A DNA stretch of 64,000 nt from Astrocystis sublimbata (lineage: Eukaryota; Ascomycota; Sordariomycetes; Xylariales; Xylariaceae): assembly GCA_022453515.1 (NCBI GenBank), contig JAJNNY010000019.1, positions 496,001-560,000 on the forward strand, read 5' to 3'. A program made the position numbers and the translations under genes. The notes under the pieces are model-generated. The model worked only from the letters and a program-made list of their open reading frames with translations. It was not told the DNA's origin and did no database searches. Of the stretch, positions 46,901 to 56,894 are shown piece by piece (position 1 is the first letter of the stretch; the number at the start of each line of letters is the position of its first letter).

Positions 46901-47393
46901 GGTGACAGGCAGGGGAGAAATCACCGGCTACGGTAATACTGAAGATTCAGAGACAGAGGCGAAAGCGGCATTTCCCACCGGGTCTTATAGGCGATTTCTC
47001 ACGCCAGGTGAAAATGATCATTGTGGGGCGTTCGCTATTATTGGTTCAATCATGCGGCAGTTCAGTAGGGCCGATGTGCCCATTCCCACACTCGATGATC
47101 TGATAACTTGTATATTGCTCGGACAGCAAGAAAACAATGAAGACGCAGGTGCTATCATAACAGCAGACCAACGCAATTTCACCCCCGACCAGCTTGACCG
47201 TGGGCTTAAGCAATGGGTTGTGTATAAGGGTTATGACATAGATGTTCGCCTTGGTTATATACACGAAGGGGAGGCCCGATGCGAAAGTGGTGTTTCATGG
47301 CCGGGGCGAAGACTATTCACTGTTTGGGTTCATCTGACAAGTGATTCATCTACAATCGAAAGGGGGCATTACGAAGCTATTGAGAAAATTTGA
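43941..47393 (+). CDS. SNF2-like helicase/ATPase with C-terminal OTU-like peptidase domain
   Basis: Intronless frame of 1150 residues. Residues 1-210 are mostly disordered with basic THKRPKN and an acidic DDDYDDG patch. The ATPase begins with IEPYQAFAIYRIL (about 250). The Walker A region FILGDDTAFGKT (about 270) keeps GKT but differs from the usual SNF2 DEMGLGKT. Motif Ia is SLIVTLPGHIPAWLAEAKKW, motif II is FFDEFPSYKG (about 470), and HIMISRRRGDKFRGS follows. Lobe 2 has LLVFTDYPLSAFL (about 796), STMRIIGRGYNIF (motif V, about 866) and EAFGRIDRRGQ (motif VI, about 893, both arginines kept). A Cys cluster (CPTQKGRVQCPC) lies near 322. After a linker, residues about 1010-1150 hold ENDHCGAFAIIGS and, at the end, RGHYEAI, which resemble the Cys and His blocks of OTU-type deubiquitinases; this part is inference. 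Flanking DNA is AT-rich, so the gene may be accessory. A relative lies at the right edge of the window. Confidence 0.85.
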   Translation: MDLPNDTNRRNLEGLQFEIFEIRITSPDSQTMLKSYSFQRYVNYAPKPPIIVASDFKYADFRKSLDKDLHIPLDATLYSPPNSGVVNVDSKRTALIALTQIQGSDNIGGIAGTKDTPILNLTHRPTPKPSTPQDKGKGKPQSVLDKVQKKPSDNDIQPTTPVRPTHKRPKNTTIDSPGTISEDESEVAPKIPDDDYDDGLGNDNNVMKAFDYDWSSVSEEDWKNCCIFFSCDLDAPKIRVTGIKVDIEPYQAFAIYRILVQAKERRSSFILGDDTAFGKTGIVLAAATLFHVIHNAYKEASLEWRQGNSTRMKHLREGAPLSSICPTQKGRVQCPCQQNSFSRQLIMTAVDYPSLIVTLPGHIPAWLAEAKKWIDVSEDSPAFDVVVKVSHHTFKNRADTQHIDEKSAMELRPYLPINERDPPNGDGSQNIVLMSDRGVSQFLSYFEAGDAVTDTNESEYYRMCASFVFFDEFPSYKGSKTSPTAPFKMLQKLNLNSAGTKKECPLLAVGISSSARADFANFRPFVHHALTQGDTRIPGLESEIEFDKYEKIWENLVKTLNLPTRNDTRERENLLGFLRKFIPHIMISRRRGDKFRGSVILGKSPIQLIPCDTRSESCMQAFDKLISQVKKFVNQEYNLKLNEWLLGKKEGKKPNKRAIAQARLEFVSGGSRRRASSTVPQILLRSSTFPALAQVVHEHTPVDYSLLLGSAMIELATRISRILSPKKLSDDSKVNAMKEMDDSYWWERKNKLFQSSPKVQEIHRRLHELLDLAEKQTDDPSQEDIGPPPKDGTNIRHLLVFTDYPLSAFLILMVLLPRFIERNVVFLYVHSGVDINERQEIVNYMQKDCSPGDPVKVLISTMRIIGRGYNIFRANTVIITEVPRNTNLRDEAFGRIDRRGQVMQVNLIQLYDRNNLAEEIRRVHNHNRDQLTSQIQDNTTQYPLASLILGKEVEKLDKQGDKDDDPFIDKPPTEKHQGAESGQDTGLVTGRGEITGYGNTEDSETEAKAAFPTGSYRRFLTPGENDHCGAFAIIGSIMRQFSRADVPIPTLDDLITCILLGQQENNEDAGAIITADQRNFTPDQLDRGLKQWVVYKGYDIDVRLGYIHEGEARCESGVSWPGRRLFTVWVHLTSDSSTIERGHYEAIEKI

Positions 47394-48151
47394 CCGTGCT
47401 TGACTTTCTTTTACTTTTTCCTTACGTTTTGATTAGTAACGATGGAGTCTGGAGTCAGCAGAACAGAAGCTGCCAGTACCAGGCAAGGGAATTAAAGCCT
47501 ATGATTAGCATTATAATTAAAACCTTCCATATGAATATAGATTGCTATCAGTAAAAATTAAGACTTCCTTTTATTAGCATTGTGCCACTGCTTCTAGATT
47601 ATCAAATTCATTCAATTATTACAATGTGGTAATTATTGTTTTGATATCCATAAAATCACACATGTGCAACTCAGTTAGGAGACCGGAGCATAATATTGGT
47701 ATGATATTCGACAAAATCTTTCTTTCTAGTCAGGGGCGCTACAGCTGAGATCGATATTACTTTACGCAAAGCTAGGGCTGTCCTGAGATAGCATACTATC
47801 GTTAATCTCACCCTTACCTGCATGAAAGATTTCGAGAGAAAATGTTCGAATATTACCCTCTAAGGACATACTCTAACAAAAGGTACAAAAGGTTGCTAGA
47901 ATATTTACTATCTTCATGTTTTGATGCGCAGCCCTATCTATTTTCCTCACGCCTCGTCATGCGGCGATCCGATCCCTTTCCATTGGGAATAAGCCGACCC
48001 TGCGATGATTGCAGCATAGGACAATGTATTGCTGAATAGCATCTTTCTCTTCCTGAGTCTATGATCACTGATACCTCACAAATAGCAACACACCAGGTAC
48101 TTGAAACCACAACCCAGTTCATCCTACACTACATGATCAGGGTATCTACCA
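47394..48151. other. AT-rich convergent intergenic region
   Basis: About 760 bases between the SNF2-like gene and the amine oxidase gene; AT-rich in its first two thirds, no gene supported. Confidence 0.5.
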
Positions 48152-50627
48152 TCACAACTTCGATGTCCCGTTCTTGCAACAGCCACCATCTTTGCCATTG
48201 GCGAATGCCAAGTTACTTAGCTTATCTGTAGCATCAGTGACCCCCTTTCCATCCGCAGCGACCTGGCTGGGTGTGCTGCAGAAGCTGGGCGGGACATCCA
48301 TGACAGGATTATTGGTGAAGAAGTTGCGTGGCCGCAGCAAGAGGGAGATGGGCTCGACTGGCATGATAGGGAAGTCTTCTGGAGCAGGTATATGTGTGAC
48401 GCCGAAGGTGTGCCATAGCACGACATTAGTGTTGTCGATCGACTCGCTGCCGTCCGCCATCCATTCCGGCAGCCCGAGTGAGGGCTCGCCTGATGTCTGC
48501 GGCACATGTCGGCCCGCGGGCCAGAGCTGGTCGTCGCGGTCTGTGAGATTGTTAGCGAGCGACACTTTGCAGCGGGCCTGGCATGCCGAGGCAAATGAAT
48601 ATGTGCTCTTACATTTGGTAACGTGAATTGCATGCCTGGCGAATGCGGCGCGCTTCCACACTAGAGAACCTTCCTTAGGAAGCAGCGGGGCAACTTCTCG
48701 GCTGACCAGTTTGTAGCTTGCAGGCTTCCCACTATAGGGGTGCGGCTTGTTTGTGTTGCAGATATCCCAGGTGCGGGTTGTTGCGCCGTTATAATCGGTG
48801 GCTGATTCGCCAACGGTGGAGAACTTGGTGCGCTTGGCCATGAATGCATTTCCATAGTAGTTCTCAGGGCTCCCAACCGGAGCGTCAGAAGGCACAGCAT
48901 CAGCCATGAAGACTGTGTTGTTCGGCCCGTCGACATTGGCATCGATACGGAGACAGAAGAGATGTTGGTGGTTGTGGGCATTGACGCCTTCAGTTAGGGA
49001 TTAGCAAGCATGCCCAAGGAGGAGTTACACGGGAGCGGCGCTCCGACGGGACGTACCTGGGTATACTTGAGTTCCGTAGACACCTGCGTCCTCGTTTTCG
49101 AGCATGTTATAGGTGTTCAGAATACCAGTAAGTCTAATCTCGGGCTGGATTGATCCATCTTGCTACAAACGAGGTCAATCAGCCGTATACGAGAGCGATC
49201 CTGAGTAGTGCAACTTACGTGAAACACCCACTGCCAAAGGTTAGCATTCGATGTAATCAAGAGTCATAACAGCGGCTTACCTGGATGGCATATTCATAGT
49301 TGGCAGCAGTAAAGATTTGTTGAACTATCAGTTTCCGAGCTCGTGTCACAATGCAGGAATCATCACGGAAATCGGTGTGCTTGAACAAGATTCCATCGTC
49401 TTCCTCGTGGATACAAACTGCATATCCAGCGTTAGCCTCCGGTCCCCACAGGGGAATCGAGCTGTTCATAGGACTTACTCGCATTCTTGATCGTTCGAAT
49501 ACCACCGGCCCTCGTAGGAAACTCGGCATCTAGGTAGTGGATTGAGCCCTTGCAGTCGCAGCCAAGTGTTAAGCTATTGGTCATATAGCCGGCGCCGTAC
49601 TCTCCGAGATCGAATGCATGTTTCCGTTGGTGAGGGTGCTCAGGGTGACCACTGCGTCGAGGTTAGCATCTGTAGCCAGATAACAATGAGAAGGCGAACT
49701 CACTATGGTACTACCATCTCGGCTAGAGACATTCGGTAGAAGATCGGGCGTACATTGCCCTTGTCGTTGAAGGTGATGTTGTTCAGGACGATACCTTCTC
49801 TGTAGTTGAAACCAATGTGGAATTTCCAATTCTGCCACTCAATCTCCCTCCCGGTCATCTTGAAAGACACACCCTCTGGCTGAGTAATATTGATGGGCTT
49901 GAGGCTATTCCTGTACCCACCAGCTTGTTGCACGGCAGCGGGGTGGTAGTTGATAGCCTTCGTCTTTCTGAGTGGTCTCCTGACTTTCGGAATATCGATA
50001 GCGACGATTTGCTCCTTCTCGGCGTCGTATATGGGGCAGAAATCAAGGGGGTATTGGTACTGGCAGTCATCGACATTGGGACGGTAGTACATCAACGCCT
50101 GCTGAAGGCGAACCTTGCTGCCATGTCGTTCATCATAGCCAATTGTCCAAGGATCACAATAGACTTTATGCATGTCCTCCTTAGGGATGCCGCTGAGCTC
50201 ACATTGCTCAATGACCTTTGGGTCTTTACGACAGACATGTTCGACGGCTATCAACTCCTCCATTGTGATCTGAACCCCCAAGTTAGTGTCCTTCCATGGC
50301 ATGAGTTTTGGAGATTAGAGCACATACAATCGGCTGTAGCCCATCCAGCAACTCCCACTTGGTGATAGACCCTGACGCAATATCGACGAGTCCATCATAG
50401 ACTTTGCCCCCGGGTGCAATCACCACAATATCTGCAATTCGGGCAGGTCGCGCGCCCGAAGGGTTCTCGATCCACCTCGAGAATTCGGCCTTGCGCGGTT
50501 CATGAAGAGAGACGACATTGAAGAAGAGTTTCCCGTGGGCTTTTGTGACAATGTCGATAGCATATTGGATCTCCTTGTTGGAAAGGGGGTCCAAGGGATG
50601 GGGGAGGTGACTTGGTGATGTAACCAT
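48152..50627 (-). CDS. copper amine oxidase, predicted peroxisomal
   Basis: Exons 50627-50328, 50269-49704, 49651-49479, 49417-49281, 49230-49219, 49162-49057, 48987-48613 and 48540-48152 join in frame to 585 residues. The N-terminal domains are recognisable (HPLDPLSNKEIQYAIDIV; YYRPNVDDCQYQYPLDFCPI). The catalytic base Asp is in HAFDLGEYGAGYM. The Tyr converted to topaquinone is in TAANYEYAIQ. Copper ligands are the HxH in NAHNHQHLF and the His in FGVTHIPAPEDFP. The enzyme oxidatively deaminates primary amines to aldehydes, with NH3 and H2O2. There is no signal peptide, and the chain ends GTSKL, a canonical PTS1, which fits H2O2 production in peroxisomes. At 585 residues it is somewhat shorter than common fungal members (about 650-700). 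One exon is only 12 nt (WVFH). Confidence 0.93.
49219..49230 (-). other. 12-nt micro-exon of the amine oxidase gene
   Basis: TGGGTGTTTCAC, flanked by a CAG acceptor and a GTAAGT donor, encodes Trp-Val-Phe-His and is needed to join AIQ to QDGSIQPEIRLTG. Neighbouring introns are 50 and 56 nt. Confidence 0.8.
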
Positions 50628-50920
50628 GTTGTCAAAGTTGGGATTGAGGGTTGGTCACTGGTAAGAATGATTTGACACGAGCACGAGGATGGGAGCCAAG
50701 ATGGATTCAGCGACATTTATACACGATCGTTGGTGCGGATGGTCTGGAAGACTGGCCTCCGATCGACTGGCCTGTCAACGTCAGCTGGACCCGAGATGCT
50801 GATAATCAGGTACGCATGAGACGACAGACTAACGCCAAGGCGAACTATGTCGTACATCCACACTAGTCTGTCAATTACTCTTCGAATTATGCAACGCTAA
50901 TGTGATAAGACGTTGACGAC

Positions 50921-50943
50921 CTCTCGAGCCTCTCGAGCCTCTC
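50921..50943. repeat. CTCTCGAGC direct repeat
   Basis: Two tandem CTCTCGAGC units and a partial third, in non-coding DNA. Confidence 0.6.
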
Positions 50944-52483
50944 TCTGTTTCTCGAACGTTGGCCTGGATTATCATCGCCCTAGGCCCTATTGGGCCCCTC
51001 ACCGATACGTGGGGAATATTTACCTAGTTAGCCCCCCCATCATCTGCTTCTGCTGGCAGCTCGAAGGACCCTTTAAGCCAAGAGCCAAGGATCGCCATCG
51101 TTCGGGGCCGGGACGATGAGTGGTCGAGCTCGGTCGAGTGTCCATCACCACAGGCGCTGGCCCCGCCTGGGTGCATCGTCGGGCCATTTATCTTGTGGGG
51201 TCGCGTGGCCTTCCCGAAACCGGATTGTAGACTAACTTTTGGCTGGTTCTGATTCAACTGTGTCCGAATTATCGAGATCGATGCAATTGTTGCTATCTGC
51301 GCCCCAAGTTGGGTATAGCCCCAGGCCAAAGTTTGCAGCCTCAACGAAGAAAGCTCAGTTGGTAAGATACGATTCATTCCGCTTGACAAGGTCATGTCAG
51401 CATTGTTATCTTTCGGTCAAATGGCAAATGGCAAATGACGAAGGCAGAATGTGTAATAGTATGGTGTGTTTGACCTCGTCGCCCTGGACCTCGCATGCTC
51501 TAGGATGCAGCAATCGCGAACCGCGATACAGGGTCGCCTTTGATTGGATATCGATTAACGACACGATGAATCCATGAGCGAGTCAGCTCTCAACACACCG
51601 GGCGCTGATCCGTATGGTAGGTGTTTGTGCTGTGGATTTGAATCGTCGAGACCAGGACGTAATAGACGTCAGTGCACCTATACGTCCCTCTGGAAATTCC
51701 TTTCGCCCGTTATTTTGTGAACCCAAACAATCGAGAGTCGACAAAAGCAAGGGTCGTCGGTCGTCCAGTGAAGTCGAGCCTTTGATCCTGATTCAGGATT
51801 CAACCAGGATATCTATCGCATTGGCCTAAGAAGGCCACACCAGCAGTCTGTCAGTGTGATCACCATCCCGACCCTCAGCTCTGATGAATTCATTATGGGC
51901 AATGTCCCAATAACGCGAATAACGCGAATAAGTTCGTTGACAAGGGCCTTGACCATTGCCCATAGTCATACCGCAGCGTGGGATTGAAGCTCATGGCTCT
52001 TCGGAGAAAAGATGGCAATGCCCACACAGAGGAAGAGAAGGTGCGGTGATGGCGAGCGAGGCGGCCTCCATTAGGGCGTTGGGTAACTGGAACTCCTCTC
52101 CTCATAGAAACGCATGCTGGAATTTCGAACCTCGGAGTAGATGCGAACTCTCTGAGAGGTAGACAGGTACTTAGGCAGGACACGGAAGCAAATACGACAT
52201 ACCGTGTGGAAGTGTCTCTCCGCAAAGTATGCACTGGGGCAGCTTCCCACAGGATCGCAGCAGCACACGCTACAGCCTACAGGGAGGCATTGCAGTGGGG
52301 CAGTCTCTAGAGTGCCGAAGGTACGTTAGGACCCACCCACTATGCCGCCTTCAAGGTTGTGGCGCGTCACAGTGCATGTAGAGGTACTCTTCAAGCGCAA
52401 TCCTCATTCTCACGATGCAGTTCAACACCAAATCCCATCTTTTACCACCACAACCTTGGAACGTCGTTGATCCCGAGACAACA

Positions 52484-52505
52484 ACACCACCACCACCACC
52501 ACCAC
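52484..52505. repeat. (ACC)n microsatellite
   Basis: About seven ACC units about 180 bases upstream of the Tfb2 ATG. Confidence 0.7.
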
Positions 52506-52680
52506 GCCTAGCAGCCACGCTCCAGTCTACATTTTGATGTTTCTGTCTACGACTATTCTTGCGATCGACTAAAGCGTGTTCTGCGCCCTCGGGCGGTTGA
52601 CGCCTTCGCGGACCATGCCCCGATAACCACCACAACTTTGAGAGTCGCAGCTGGTCCGACGCCGCCCATATTATTCCACC

Positions 52681-54277
52681 ATGTCGGCCAACACGAGCTC
52701 GCTGTCGCAGTACCTGGAGCAGCTGCCGGGCACCACCTTTCGCCGACTGTACCAGCAGCCGTCTACCACCTTCGCCATCTTTCGGCGCATGCTCCCGAAC
52801 CTGGGTAAGTTAAGTTAACCATGGAGGCCACATGTGACCTCAGGTACGCTGTTCGTACGCAAGCAAGGCCACACGCTGACGTAGCCACCGCACAGCCAAG
52901 ACCATCGTCATGGCCATCTTGTACATGCCGACGCCCTTCCTCCTCTCCGACCTCGAGATATGGATCAAAGCAAGCGCCAAGCGCGAGAAGGACCAGGCCG
53001 TCTCCGTCTTGCGCTCCCTCCACATCGTCCAGCGAGACGCCTCGCCCACCATATCTCTTACACCTAACTTTCGTAACAGCCTACGCTTAGCCCTCGAGGG
53101 CGGCGGCGACCACAACTCCTTCGGCGTGCTCTCGACCCAGCCCATCCCGTACGACATCGACCTCAACTTCCTCGACCGCTACGCCCAGAAGAAATGGGAC
53201 GACATACTGCACTTCGTCGTTAACTCCGTCGGCTTCAGCAACGGCCCAGGGGATCGCGGCTCTAACGGACCTAAGCAGTCCGTTAAAGATCTGATGATCC
53301 GGGGCCATCTCGTCGAAAGACGCGGCGGGGGTGGCATCAGCATTACGCAGGCCGGTTTCACTTTTCTGCTGCAGGAGGCGAACGCCCAGGTCTGGACACT
53401 ACTGCTGCTCTGGCTAGAGTCCGTTGACGCCATCGCTTCTGCCAAAGGCACCGACGAGTCCCTGCGCGGGGCCTTGGACAGCGTCGATATGCTGTCCTTC
53501 TTCTTTCTCCTCGCCTCGCTGGAGCTCGGGCGGGCCTACGACACGGATGCGCTGACGGAAGCCCGTCGCAACATGCTGCCGAATCTCGTCGACTTCGGCC
53601 TCGTGTACGTGCCGCCGTCCAACACAAGGCAGTTCTTCCCCACCCGCCTGGCCACCACCTTGACGAGCAGCGAGGCCACGCTGCGCAGCGTCAGTGCCGG
53701 CTTTGCTGCAGCCGGAAACCCAACTTCGTCTGGAGCCGAGAGCACCAGCAACCCCACTGGCACCGATCCAGGCCAGGACAAGAGCGCCATCATTCTGGAG
53801 ACCAACTTCCGGGTGTACGCATACGTGAACTCGCCATTGCAAATCGCCGTGCTGGCGCTCTTCGCAGACCTCAAGTACCGCTTCCGAGGCTTGGTGTCGG
53901 GTGTCTTGAGCCGGAACTCGATCCGGCGGGCCGTGGATATGGGCATCACCTCCGACCAGATCGTGTCGTACCTGGCGACGCACGCGCACGAGCAGATGCA
54001 CCGCGTGGCCGCGGCGTCCAAGAAGCCCGTCCTGCCCCCCGTCGTCGTCGACCAGATCCGGCTGTGGCAGCTCGACACGGAGCGCATGCTCGCCACCTCC
54101 GGCTTCCTGTTCAAAGACTTCGACGACTACAAGGAGTACAACGAGATCTGCAACTTTGCCGACGACATCGGCGTTGTCGCCTGGCGGAACGATCGCAAGG
54201 GCATGTTCTTCGCCTCCAAGGTAGACCAGATTAAGGACTTCATGCGCACTCGGAAGAAGGTCAACGAGTCAAAATGA
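52681..54277 (+). CDS. TFB2: TFIIH core subunit Tfb2 (p52/GTF2H4)
   Basis: Exons 52681-52804 and 52896-54277 give 501 residues, the normal size. The start CCACCATGTCG is a strong fungal context. The N-terminus SLSQYLEQLPGTTFRRLYQQP with AIFRRMLP, then KTIVMAILYMPTPFL, is characteristic of Tfb2. Further conserved segments are LDRYAQKKWDDILHFVV, GFTFLLQEANAQVWTLLLLWL and FRVYAYVNSPLQIAVLALF. The C-terminal region LATSGFLFKDFDDYKEY with DIGVVAWRNDRKGMFF is the part that pairs with Tfb5. Tfb2 anchors and stimulates the XPB/Ssl2 ATPase in TFIIH, acting in RNA polymerase II initiation and nucleotide excision repair in the nucleus. Confidence 0.97.
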
Positions 54278-54958
54278 TTCCTTAGCAGACGAGAAATGAG
54301 AATAACTGGGCCAACGCCCTTTGGCCATATTGATGGAGCATATAACGCGTTCATCTTGGTGGTACTACAACTTGGGTATTAGAAACCCACCTACCATCAT
54401 ATCACAACGAAGAGCTAGTCGTCTACCCCTGAACAGATCAGGTGGAATGGAGATAACGGACTGGAGCATCTATAATCCAATGTTCCTGCATTTCGAATAT
54501 GCCTTTAGCTGGAGGAGATTGGCTAACAGCACTAGCTCTTTGAAGAAGAGGAGCAGGAAGAAGAAGAAGAAGAAGAAAGGCCCATTTCTTGCTTGGGTCT
54601 GCATCACACAAGCTGGATAATAGGCAAGTCTAGCATAGAGATAAGTGAATTTTGACATTACTCTAATTCTATGATAGCCTTCTCGTGCCCAACACTCACT
54701 TTGTGATATCATGCTGTAGCAATGTCCATCTGTAATCTGAGAATCGTCTCTTACAGCTACCAAGCTTTTTTGGCTAAGCAAATGATGATCGTGCAACTCA
54801 CCCATGCCGTGATCTCGTTGGTATAATCTCATGCGTCTCCGGTCCCGCCGTATTCCATGTAACACATTAATCGCAGACTCACTGCGTTTTCGAAGCATAA
54901 GCTTCCCGTTCGATAATCTTGCTTGTACAAAGTAAGTCTGTCACTTTAGAGTTCAGAA
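54278..54958. other. intergenic region with polypurine tract
   Basis: About 680 bases with no supported gene; the (GAA)n-like polypurine run at 54542-54580 is its main feature. Confidence 0.5.
54542..54580. repeat. GAA/AGG polypurine tract
   Basis: Nearly uninterrupted purine run of GAAGAA and GAGGAG units on the plus strand. Confidence 0.7.
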
Positions 54959-55227
54959 ATGCACACTCCCAATCGCACTCTTCTTCAAGCTGCCACCGCT
55001 GCCTCCCCTGAACAGACGACTGAAGAACGTCAGCTCCTTCGTCTTCTTACGACTCGAGCCGCGACTGGGGAGGACTGTGCACGCATCAAGGTCAGTCAGT
55101 CAGTCAGTCATCGCCCTACTTGGATAATAATCTTCATCCTGGAGCTCCGTGAACAGCCGCCCAAAGGGGAGACCGCAAGCAATTTGCCGAAATCAAGAGA
55201 GCGAGACAAGAAAGACGATGTTAGTCA
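54959..55227 (+). CDS. possible small two-exon protein, unconfirmed
   Basis: An ATG at 54959 opens a frame MHTPNRTLLQAATAASPEQT continuing to TGEDCARIK, rich in Ala, Thr, Glu and Arg like a small real protein. It then hits a (GTCA)5 run that offers several GT donors four bases apart. Using the donor at 55098 and the acceptor TGAACAG, the downstream frame reads AQRGDRKQFAEIKRARQERR and stops, giving about 70 residues. Without splicing the frame runs on into unconvincing sequence. I recognise no family. It could be a small organellar or nuclear protein, or chance. Confidence 0.3.
55091..55110. repeat. (GTCA)5 tandem repeat
   Basis: Five perfect GTCA units; each unit supplies a possible GT splice donor in a different frame relative to the preceding open frame. 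Confidence 0.85.
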
Positions 55228-55253
55228 GCATCGGGTGGACAGGCTAGGTCAGG

Positions 55254-56894
55254 TCAAGTAGGTACTGAGTACTGAGATAGGTAAGGAACTAGCAATCGTT
55301 TCATATACTCACGATACTCCTTTCCCGTCTGCCGTATGTACCCATGCTGCCAGCTCTGCAAACTGTTCCTCGCCTCAGTCGACGCGCACAGCGCGTCTAG
55401 ATGTGCGAAAATCCGCCTGATGCGCGCGTCCTCGTCAATCAACAGCGCCGCCGACTCGGAACCTGTTCCTCCCCCCGGGACATCAACATTTGCTGTGCCC
55501 GTCGCGTTCGCCGCGGAAGTCGATGCGAAAGGGAATGGCATCGGGACATTAGCCTGAGATCCCTGCTTCACCTTCGACAACTGTTGGTGCTGATATGGAT
55601 GAGGGGGTTGTGTCTTGCGGGGACTCGTCGACCCGGTGAGAGACTGCAGCGGCTTGTAGGTGTTGCTCGCAGTGATACAACTTGTCGTGGCGGAAGAGGT
55701 CAGGCCGGGCTGTTGTTGTGTCATGCCAACGAGCGGGTTCTCGCCGTACGCATGGGCCAGCTTCGTCAGGTTCTCAGGCCGTAATGTCTCGGCTTGAAAG
55801 CGGTCCTGAAGGGCCATGAAGCGACCGGCCCAGTACGCCGAGCTCTGTGCCGTGTAGACGAGCTGGTGGTTGGGTTGCTCGGCTCCGGCTCCGATGCCCG
55901 GGCTTAGCAGGGCTTTGGACGAGGATGACGATGCTGCTGATTGGGAGTTGAGGTAGGGCGTATTGCTATTTCCGTCTTTATTCTTATCTTTCGCTTTCTC
56001 TTTGTCCTTTGTCTTGCTGCGAGACAGCGTGCTATAGTTGTGGTGGGCTTTGGACGATGTTGATGGCGAGGTGCGCCGCGAGTCGTGCCCTGCGAGCTGG
56101 CCCAAAGACGTGCGGGATATAGATGCCGTCAAGTTGGAAAATACACTGAATGTCCGCGACAAAGGCATGGCGGGGCGAGTGGCCCTCTCCTTCTCCTTTC
56201 TCTTGGGAGATGGAGGGTTGGCGGCCGGGTTGGGAGTCGTGCGCGTGGACATGCTCCTGTGCTTGGGCAGAGGAATGCTCGCCATTGATCGGCTGGGCGG
56301 GATGTTCTCGGCATTGCGTCGTCCTGACGCATATCTTTGGAGGCTCTTTCTCCTGTCGACTCCAGAGGACTGGGTGGGCGTGCGAGCTCTGTGCTCCGTG
56401 GTAGGTGGCAGGGGTAGGTGGCTGTAGGTATGCGAGCTCTTCAACGCCAGTGACTTGTCATCCGGGAGATGGCCTCGGTGCTGGGAGGGTTGACGACGAG
56501 GCGAAGGCATATTCGAAAACCGGTTGATCGGGTGACTGGTCAGGGGACCTGGCTGGTTTACGGAAGTCGAAGCTGTGATGGAAGAGGATGCGACTGTCGG
56601 ACGTCCCTTTCGGGGGTGGTCGGTCGAGAAACTGGCGGAAATCTTGCGAGTCGATGTTGGCCCCGATGGCTCATAGGATTTCCTGGCGGGCGTGAAGGGG
56701 ACAGCTTGCGTAGGCGTGTCGCGTGTGGAGTGGTCGAGCACGGCCGTGGGCATGCTCTGCACTTCGGGCTTCCTGGTGGTCGAGACGCCGCGATAACAGT
56801 AGCCGGCAACGTATGGCGAGGCCGACGCCGTCGAAACGTCATTTCCCGCAACGCTTCCACGCCGAGCGTCTCCAGGATACCCACGTCGAGACAT
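55254..56894 (-). CDS. Ser-rich low-complexity protein with conserved-looking C-terminus, unknown function
   Basis: The frame is open from about 57035, but the first ATG is at 56894 (MSRRGYPGDARRG), giving 546 residues. Most of it is disordered, rich in Ser, Pro, Thr, Arg and Lys, with basic blocks (SPKRKEKERATRP; TKDKEKAKDKNKDG). The C-terminal third holds denser sequence: HQLVYTAQSSAYWAGRF with MALQDRFQAETL, then DEDARIRRIFAHLDALCAS and RNSLQSWQHGYIRQTGKEY, which look like amphipathic helices and probably the functional part. I do not recognise the family. The nuclear or cytoskeletal tone is only an impression. Upstream exons cannot be excluded because the frame is open beyond the ATG. Confidence 0.75.
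   Translation of the reverse strand: MSRRGYPGDARRGSVAGNDVSTASASPYVAGYCYRGVSTTRKPEVQSMPTAVLDHSTRDTPTQAVPFTPARKSYEPSGPTSTRKISASFSTDHPRKGRPTVASSSITASTSVNQPGPLTSHPINRFSNMPSPRRQPSQHRGHLPDDKSLALKSSHTYSHLPLPPTTEHRARTPTQSSGVDRRKSLQRYASGRRNAENIPPSRSMASIPLPKHRSMSTRTTPNPAANPPSPKRKEKERATRPAMPLSRTFSVFSNLTASISRTSLGQLAGHDSRRTSPSTSSKAHHNYSTLSRSKTKDKEKAKDKNKDGNSNTPYLNSQSAASSSSSKALLSPGIGAGAEQPNHQLVYTAQSSAYWAGRFMALQDRFQAETLRPENLTKLAHAYGENPLVGMTQQQPGLTSSATTSCITASNTYKPLQSLTGSTSPRKTQPPHPYQHQQLSKVKQGSQANVPMPFPFASTSAANATGTANVDVPGGGTGSESAALLIDEDARIRRIFAHLDALCASTEARNSLQSWQHGYIRQTGKEYREYMKRLLVPYLSQYSVPT

Larger units (their letters stand above)
50628..52680. other. divergent intergenic region
   Basis: About 2 kb between the amine oxidase (-) and Tfb2 (+) genes. 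It contains a CTCTCGAGC direct repeat (about 50921-50943), a duplicated TAACGCGAA unit (about 51910-51930) and a CCA-rich run (52484-52505). Several short frames have no support. Confidence 0.5.

Noticed and set aside
43941..47393. Idea that the SNF2-like gene is a DNA transposon or Starship captain gene
   Set aside because: No integrase or tyrosine recombinase motifs, terminal inverted repeats or target-site duplications were found near it; only AT-rich flanks.
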